A DNA stretch of 10,133 bases from Phycisphaeraceae bacterium. Lineage in GTDB: Bacteria > Planctomycetota > Phycisphaerae > Phycisphaerales > Phycisphaeraceae. The DNA lies in the NCBI GenBank assembly GCA_003552605.1, contig PUNN01000109.1, forward strand, positions 1 to 10,133. The letters run 5' to 3'. The translations under genes were made by a program, and so were the position numbers. Every line of letters starts with the position of its first letter. The first letter of the stretch is position 1. This document shows positions 6,762-10,133 of this stretch, in pieces. Below the pieces are notes generated by a model, which was given only the letters and a program-made list of their open reading frames with translations, did not search any database and was not told the origin of the DNA.

Positions 6762-7594
6762 ATCACGAGCGCCACCCGCGAGTGTTTGAGGGCGCCGTGG
6801 TTGCCATCACCGGCGCCTCAAGCGGTGTGGGGGCTTCCTTGGCCGCAGCGCTGGCTCGTGGTGGGGCGAATCCGGTGCTTTTTGCACGCTCTCATCAGGC
6901 CCTTGAAGAGGTCGCCGCGCGCTGTCGCGAGGCCGGGTCCGAACCGCTGGTGGTTCCCGGCGATGTGATGCAGCTCGATGACTGCGCACGGATGGTCGAG
7001 CAGGCGAGCGACCGGTTTGGCCGGCTGGATGTGCTGGTGGGCTGCGCGGGCCTGAGCATGTGGGCCCGGTTCGATGAACTGAGCGACCTGACGGTGCTCC
7101 GCCGCGTGATGGAGGTCAACTATTGGGGTCTGGTGCAGCCGGCCCACTGCGCCCTTCCGCAGTTGAAGGCGAGCCGGGGCCTGCTCGTGGCGATCTCATC
7201 GGTGCAGGGCAAGTTCGGTGTGCCCTGGCACAGCGGGTATGCCGCGAGCAAGCATGCGGTGCAGGGCTTCTGCGATTCGTTGCGCCTGGAACTGCGTGAC
7301 AGCGGTGTGGATGTGCTGACCGTGCTGGCCCACTGGATTCAGGGCACGAACCTGCGGCATCGGGCCCTGGCGGGCGATGGCCAACCCAAGGGCGAACGCG
7401 CTGCCGACCACGGACGCAGCGCCGTCCCGCTCGAGCAGGTCACCGAGCGGATCATGACCGCCATGGCCAAACGCCGGCGCACGGTCTTCATTCCGCGCTG
7501 GATGCGCGGCTTGTGCTGGCTGTCGCAACTGACGCCATCGGCGGTTGACCGACTGATCCTTCGCCGCGTGCGGCGGGAGGCATTGCACCGGTAG
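6758..7594 (+). CDS. Short-chain dehydrogenase, candidate acyl/alkyl-DHAP reductase
   Basis: The 278-residue classical SDR has the cofactor motif TGASSGVG (18-25), Asp69 in the PGDV segment, GCAG (95-98) where most members have NNAG, Asn121 in NYWG, and the catalytic Ser148, Tyr161 and Lys165 (SSVQGK then YAASK). The C-terminal part has basic and hydrophobic residues (PRWMRGLCWLSQL) that could contact the membrane. Start is GTG at 6758, overlapping the stop of the AGPS gene (GTGA), with GGGAG at 6746-6750. Inference from context: it reduces the ketone of alkyl-DHAP (or acyl-DHAP), the role of yeast Ayr1 and mammalian PexRAP/DHRS7B, which are also SDRs. SDR substrate cannot be read from sequence, so another reductase role is possible; the translational coupling to AGPS is the main argument. 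Confidence 0.85.
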   Translation: MNHERHPRVFEGAVVAITGASSGVGASLAAALARGGANPVLFARSHQALEEVAARCREAGSEPLVVPGDVMQLDDCARMVEQASDRFGRLDVLVGCAGLSMWARFDELSDLTVLRRVMEVNYWGLVQPAHCALPQLKASRGLLVAISSVQGKFGVPWHSGYAASKHAVQGFCDSLRLELRDSGVDVLTVLAHWIQGTNLRHRALAGDGQPKGERAADHGRSAVPLEQVTERIMTAMAKRRRTVFIPRWMRGLCWLSQLTPSAVDRLILRRVRREALHR

Positions 7595-7675
7595 AACCTG
7601 AGTGTGAGCAATCACTTACATTTGACCCACTGGCGATCACAGAGAATCACCCCACCTGGCTCGGCTGGGATGTGT

Positions 7676-7699
7676 CAGCCCTCCGCCGGGGGAGGGCTG
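7676..7699 (+). terminator. Candidate transcription-terminating hairpin after the ether-lipid operon
   Basis: CAGCCCTCC (7676-7684) and GGAGGGCTG (7691-7699) form a perfect 9-bp GC-rich stem with loop GCCGGG. The stem can extend by GTGT (7672-7675) pairing with ACAC (7701-7704) past one bulged A. It lies about 80 bases after the SDR stop and could also serve the convergent lipoprotein gene. There is no following T run, so it may act only as an RNA-stabilising or factor-assisted end, or be a REP-like palindrome. Confidence 0.45.
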
Positions 7700-7763
7700 A
7701 ACACCGTTCAGTTTCGGGAACTGCTCTCAGGGAAGGTCACGAGCCTTTTCAAGGAGCAGCCGC

Positions 7764-7853
7764 ATGATCAAGTTGGATCAAATCCTGGCAATCAGATATC
7801 TGCACCGACAGGGCGATGGAACAGAACGAGACACCTCACCGGCCGGTTGTTGA
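7764..7853 (+). pseudogene. Possible IS21 IstA N-terminal remnant (29 codons)
   Basis: An ATG at 7764 with AAGGAG seven bases upstream (7751-7756) opens a 29-codon frame starting MIKLDQILAIRYLHRQG and ending at a TGA. The first 17 residues resemble the start of IS21-family IstA transposases, which begin with a similar segment ahead of a helix-turn-helix; here the similarity stops at once and no HTH follows. The short upstream sequences TTGACCCACTGG (7622-7633) and TCACCCCACCTGG (7647-7659) recall IS21 terminal repeats. This may be a decayed left end of such an element, or an unrelated small peptide gene. The call rests on a short match. Confidence 0.3.
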
Positions 7854-8017
7854 ACCTACAGCAGTGCGACGGGTTTGGTGGCGCTCCGTGGATTCCCGTG
7901 ACCTCCGCATCCCCCGGCCCTCCGCACGACACCTGCATCCGCTCAGGGGCCACAAGCGTCCCGTGTTTGCCTGCTCACCCGGGGCTTCGGTGCTTATCAG
8001 TGTCCTGACGATGGCTC

Positions 8018-9853
8018 TCACTCTTCCATGGGGAAGGTCATGCCGCCCATGTCGGTGTCGTAGCCCCAAGTATCTTCAGGCCAGCCTTCTTCGACGATCC
8101 ATTCCCAGTAGCGGTCAGCGGTGTCGGCATCGCTGCGCCAGTTCCATTGCCCGCTCGGTGGCTCGACCGGGTATTCGCGGATGGCCTCGGCGACCTCCTT
8201 CATCTTCAGCAGGCCTTCGCGGGTGGTGCGCTCGACGAACTCGCTCCGGTGCTCCTCGCCACGGCACCAGGTGCGAAAGCCCCAGTAGGCCGCCGCGGCC
8301 CCCCGGTAGAGCCGGGCGGTGAGCAGGGTGTGGTTGAAGTGGTGGTACAGCAGGTCGTAATCTTCCTCCGAAAGATGGGGCTCGGCTTCCTTGATGTGCT
8401 CCAGCGACTCCTCGGCCAGTTCCACACCGTGGTCTTTCTGCGTGATGATGTAGCGGAGGAACTGCTCGTTCATCCGCTCCTCTTCTGTCAGCCAGCCGGC
8501 CTCGACCACATCGGGGACTTCCTCGAGATGGGCCCCGCCACGCTTGGCCCACGCCGGCGCGATGCGGTCGATGACATCCTTCCAGTAATGGAACTCGCGG
8601 TCCACACCGTGGCCGACCTCGGCGATGGGCGGGTCGATCCACTTGCCCGAGACGTGACGGGCGTAGCTCGAGCGATAAGGGTCGAAGTCCATCCGCGAGT
8701 GATCGGCGACATTGGTGCCGAGGGTGTACATCGAGGCGGTGACGATGTCGAAGGCGTTCTCGAACGCTGCGCGGACGTGCGGATACGCATCCTCACCGTA
8801 GTGCTCGCTGATGAACTGCTCGTATATCTGATCCGCATCGACGGTGCGGTCCTCGTAGTACCGCTTCAGGGCGAGCAGGTTGATCTCGGAGGGCCTGTCG
8901 ATCATCCGCGTGTCACCGTAACGGTCGGTGCGGGCGACGTAACCGACGATGTGGTCGCGTTCGAGCAAGTCACTCCAGCGGTCGAGCATGTACTGTGGCC
9001 AGGTGTTGGCGATGATGCCCTGCCCGTTGAACTCACCCGCGGCATCGAACTCCATCAGCGTCGGCCGGTCGATCGTGCCGGCGAAGAAATCGTTCGGATG
9101 GGTGAGGAAGAAGTCATGGGGTGTTTCCTTCATCATGAGGCGGATTTCAGGCCGCTCGAACAGGTCGATCGCTCCGATGATGTTTTCGTATTCCGCCTCA
9201 TCGTAGGAGAACGTGCGGGCGTAGAGGTTGAGCCCCCGCTCACCGATGACCACATCGGCCACGGCGTTGACGGCCGCGGCGAGCTTCTCCTGGTTGGTCT
9301 CCATCTTTTCCGAATGCTGCTGCTCGACCCGGGCTCCCGTTTCGATGAAGGTCAGGATAAGGCCCTGGATATCGGGCGCCTTGTCGAGCATCTCGCGGTA
9401 GTCGTCCTTGAACCATTCCCAGAACTCGGGGTTGTCAAGGTCGATGGTGTCATCCGGGCCGGTCCTGAACCGCTCGGGATAATAATCCAGCCAGTACAAC
9501 GTCCGGTCCCAGAGCACCACCTCCTGAATCCCGGCCTCGTGCGCCGCCTCGGTCATCGTCTCGGCGATCTCGAGCCGACGTTCATCACGGACGTGCCGCA
9601 GGTCGTGGATCACGTGATGTGAAATCTGCAGATGATTGATGTCGTAATCCGGCGCCCGCTCGATCACGCGCAGGCCATCGGGCACACTGTCAGAGAGGAT
9701 CATCCAGCCGCGCACGGGCTGGTCCTTGGCCAGCGGTGCGGGCCCGAAGGGTTCTTCACCCGGGGCTGGCTGACAGCCCGACATGACCAACACAGCCGCG
9801 AGGCAGAGCGGCGCCAGTGAGACGGCAAGACGATAGGGGAGATCGATCAACAT
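8018..9853 (-). CDS. Predicted lipoprotein, possibly glycosidase-like, family unassigned
   Basis: The ATG at 9853 gives 611 residues; an upstream in-frame start at 9916 would bury the signal peptide. The N-terminus has a hydrophobic stretch (LAVSLAPLCLAAVLVMSG) ending in a lipobox with Cys27, so the protein is probably membrane-anchored outside the cytoplasm. Residues 45-310 read like a TIM-barrel hydrolase: VVLWDRTLYWLDYY (112-125), LILTFIETGAR (165-175, Glu171), LNLYARTF (208-215), and MEFDAAGEFNGQG (267-279, Glu274) followed by NTWPQYMLDRW (283-293). The last block loosely recalls GH67-type alpha-glucuronidases. Residues 320-611 are mostly helical, rich in Glu, Trp and Tyr. I cannot assign a glycoside hydrolase family, and catalytic Glu171/Glu274 is only a guess. 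The gene runs convergent to the lipid operon, and follows a likely propeller gene on the same strand, separated by 206 bp and a weak terminator. Confidence 0.82.
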   Translation of the reverse strand: MLIDLPYRLAVSLAPLCLAAVLVMSGCQPAPGEEPFGPAPLAKDQPVRGWMILSDSVPDGLRVIERAPDYDINHLQISHHVIHDLRHVRDERRLEIAETMTEAAHEAGIQEVVLWDRTLYWLDYYPERFRTGPDDTIDLDNPEFWEWFKDDYREMLDKAPDIQGLILTFIETGARVEQQHSEKMETNQEKLAAAVNAVADVVIGERGLNLYARTFSYDEAEYENIIGAIDLFERPEIRLMMKETPHDFFLTHPNDFFAGTIDRPTLMEFDAAGEFNGQGIIANTWPQYMLDRWSDLLERDHIVGYVARTDRYGDTRMIDRPSEINLLALKRYYEDRTVDADQIYEQFISEHYGEDAYPHVRAAFENAFDIVTASMYTLGTNVADHSRMDFDPYRSSYARHVSGKWIDPPIAEVGHGVDREFHYWKDVIDRIAPAWAKRGGAHLEEVPDVVEAGWLTEEERMNEQFLRYIITQKDHGVELAEESLEHIKEAEPHLSEEDYDLLYHHFNHTLLTARLYRGAAAAYWGFRTWCRGEEHRSEFVERTTREGLLKMKEVAEAIREYPVEPPSGQWNWRSDADTADRYWEWIVEEGWPEDTWGYDTDMGGMTFPMEE

Positions 9854-9862
9854 GGTGCGATT

Positions 9863-9868
9863 TCCTTT
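9863..9868 (-). promoter_or_regulatory. Ribosome binding site fixing the lipoprotein start
   Basis: The minus strand reads AAAGGA nine bases before the ATG at 9853. Together with the signal peptide beginning right after that ATG, this decides the start against the longer frame opening at 9916. Confidence 0.6.
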
Positions 9869-9968
9869 CTTGGCGGACCGGGTGGCTGGAAGACACCACC
9901 ACCGCGCATCGGTCATCTGCGGAGTGTGCGGAACAGGGGAATGTCGCGTACGCGGGCTAGTGTCTCAC

Positions 9969-10002
9969 AAAAAGCAAAGTTCAGTGTCGCGGTTGGCTTT
10001 GC
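9969..10002 (-). terminator. Weak intrinsic terminator after the propeller gene
   Basis: On the minus strand GCAAAG (10002-9997) pairs with CTTTGC (9979-9974), a 6-bp stem with a 17-base loop, followed directly by TTTTT (9973-9969). It lies about 60 bases after the stop at 10060. The stem is short and the loop long, so activity is uncertain; if real, the lipoprotein gene would need its own promoter in 9854-9968, where CGCGTACGCG (9945-9954) is the only notable palindrome. Confidence 0.35.
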
Positions 10003-10059
10003 CCGACTCACGCATCCCTCCATGCGCCATCGGACATCGCCTTGGGCCAGCGCTTGCTT

Positions 10060-10133
10060 TTATTCGCTGGTGCGCAGGTCGTAGCAATAGATGCCGCGCT
10101 CACCGCGGATGAAGATGCGGCCGTCGGCGATCG
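10060..10133 (-). CDS. C-terminal end of a likely PQQ-type beta-propeller protein
   Basis: Reading the minus strand from the right edge gives an open frame of 23 codons, IADGRIFIRGERGIYCYDLR then TSE, ending in TAA (10062-10060). The pattern Ala-Asp-Gly-Arg-Ile-Phe-Ile-Arg, then Gly, then Ile-Tyr-Cys-Tyr-Asp-Leu is the closing blade of PQQ-binding-like (outer-membrane-propeller) repeat proteins, common as secreted proteins in Planctomycetota. The rest lies beyond the window. The short length limits certainty; the frame, stop position and repeat signature agree. Confidence 0.55.
   Translation of the reverse strand, partial: IADGRIFIRGERGIYCYDLRTSE

Larger units (their letters stand above)
7595..8017. 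other. Gap between convergent operon and lipoprotein gene
   Basis: This 423-bp interval separates two convergent transcription units. It contains a strong hairpin at 7676-7699, a short reading frame with a good ribosome site at 7764-7853, and nothing else I can assign. A longer open frame from 7604 to 8008 has no family resemblance and runs through the hairpin. No T-rich bidirectional terminator was seen close to either stop codon. Confidence 0.45.

Noticed and set aside
7604..8008. 134-residue plus-strand frame after the operon as a fourth gene
   Set aside because: It reads through the 7676-7699 hairpin, has no family resemblance and no coding-like composition.
8147..9622. 491-residue plus-strand open frame opposite the lipoprotein gene
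   Set aside because: The opposite strand encodes a protein with signal peptide, lipobox, ribosome site and sensible composition; the plus-strand product has no family resemblance and is an antisense shadow.
1..10133. CRISPR array, tRNA, rRNA or phage genes
   Set aside because: No regularly spaced repeats, tRNA-like folds, rRNA segments or phage structural motifs were found on either strand by reading.

Overview
The window is GC-rich bacterial DNA with compact, partly overlapping genes. A C-terminal PEP-CTERM sorting signal (PEP, short hydrophobic stretch, Arg-rich tail), a lipoprotein with glycosidase-like features, a probable PQQ-type beta-propeller end and RAYT/IS701-type transposon debris suggest a Planctomycetota genome, possibly Phycisphaerae. 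This assignment is inference; no rRNA or other marker is present.

Layout. (1) 2-454, plus strand: 3' end of a secreted PEP-CTERM protein cut by the window edge. (2) 455-2271: about 1.8 kb without an intact gene. It holds the C-terminal remnant of a REP-associated tyrosine transposase (minus strand, about 1145-1315) joined back to back with the C-terminal remnant of an IS701/IS4-like DDE transposase (plus strand, about 1338-1685), a 13-bp direct repeat near 635-673, and a REP-like palindrome at 2065-2115. (3) 2272-7594, plus strand: three genes joined by 4-bp stop/start overlaps, encoding a fatty acyl reductase-PlsC acyltransferase fusion, an alkyl-DHAP synthase (AGPS-type) flavoenzyme and a short-chain dehydrogenase. 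(4) 7595-8017: a gap with a strong hairpin that may terminate the operon, and a 29-codon reading frame resembling the start of an IS21 IstA transposase. (5) 8018-9853, minus strand: a 611-residue predicted lipoprotein of unassigned, possibly glycosidase-like family, convergent with the operon. (6) 10060-10133, minus strand: the last 23 codons of a likely PQQ-type beta-propeller protein, upstream of the lipoprotein gene.

The main discovery is the operon at 2272-7594. Its domains match the four steps of the eukaryotic peroxisomal ether-lipid (plasmalogen precursor) pathway: fatty acyl reductase (FAR1-like) makes the fatty alcohol; a PlsC-type acyltransferase (GNPAT-like role) makes acyl-DHAP; AGPS exchanges the acyl chain for the alcohol to give alkyl-DHAP; and an SDR (Ayr1/PexRAP-like role) could reduce alkyl-DHAP to alkyl-glycerol-3-phosphate. 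Two of the steps are fused in one polypeptide. The individual families are known and bacterial ether-lipid genes such as the Myxococcus elb cluster have been described, but this compact, fused and translationally coupled arrangement is the best candidate here for an undescribed system.
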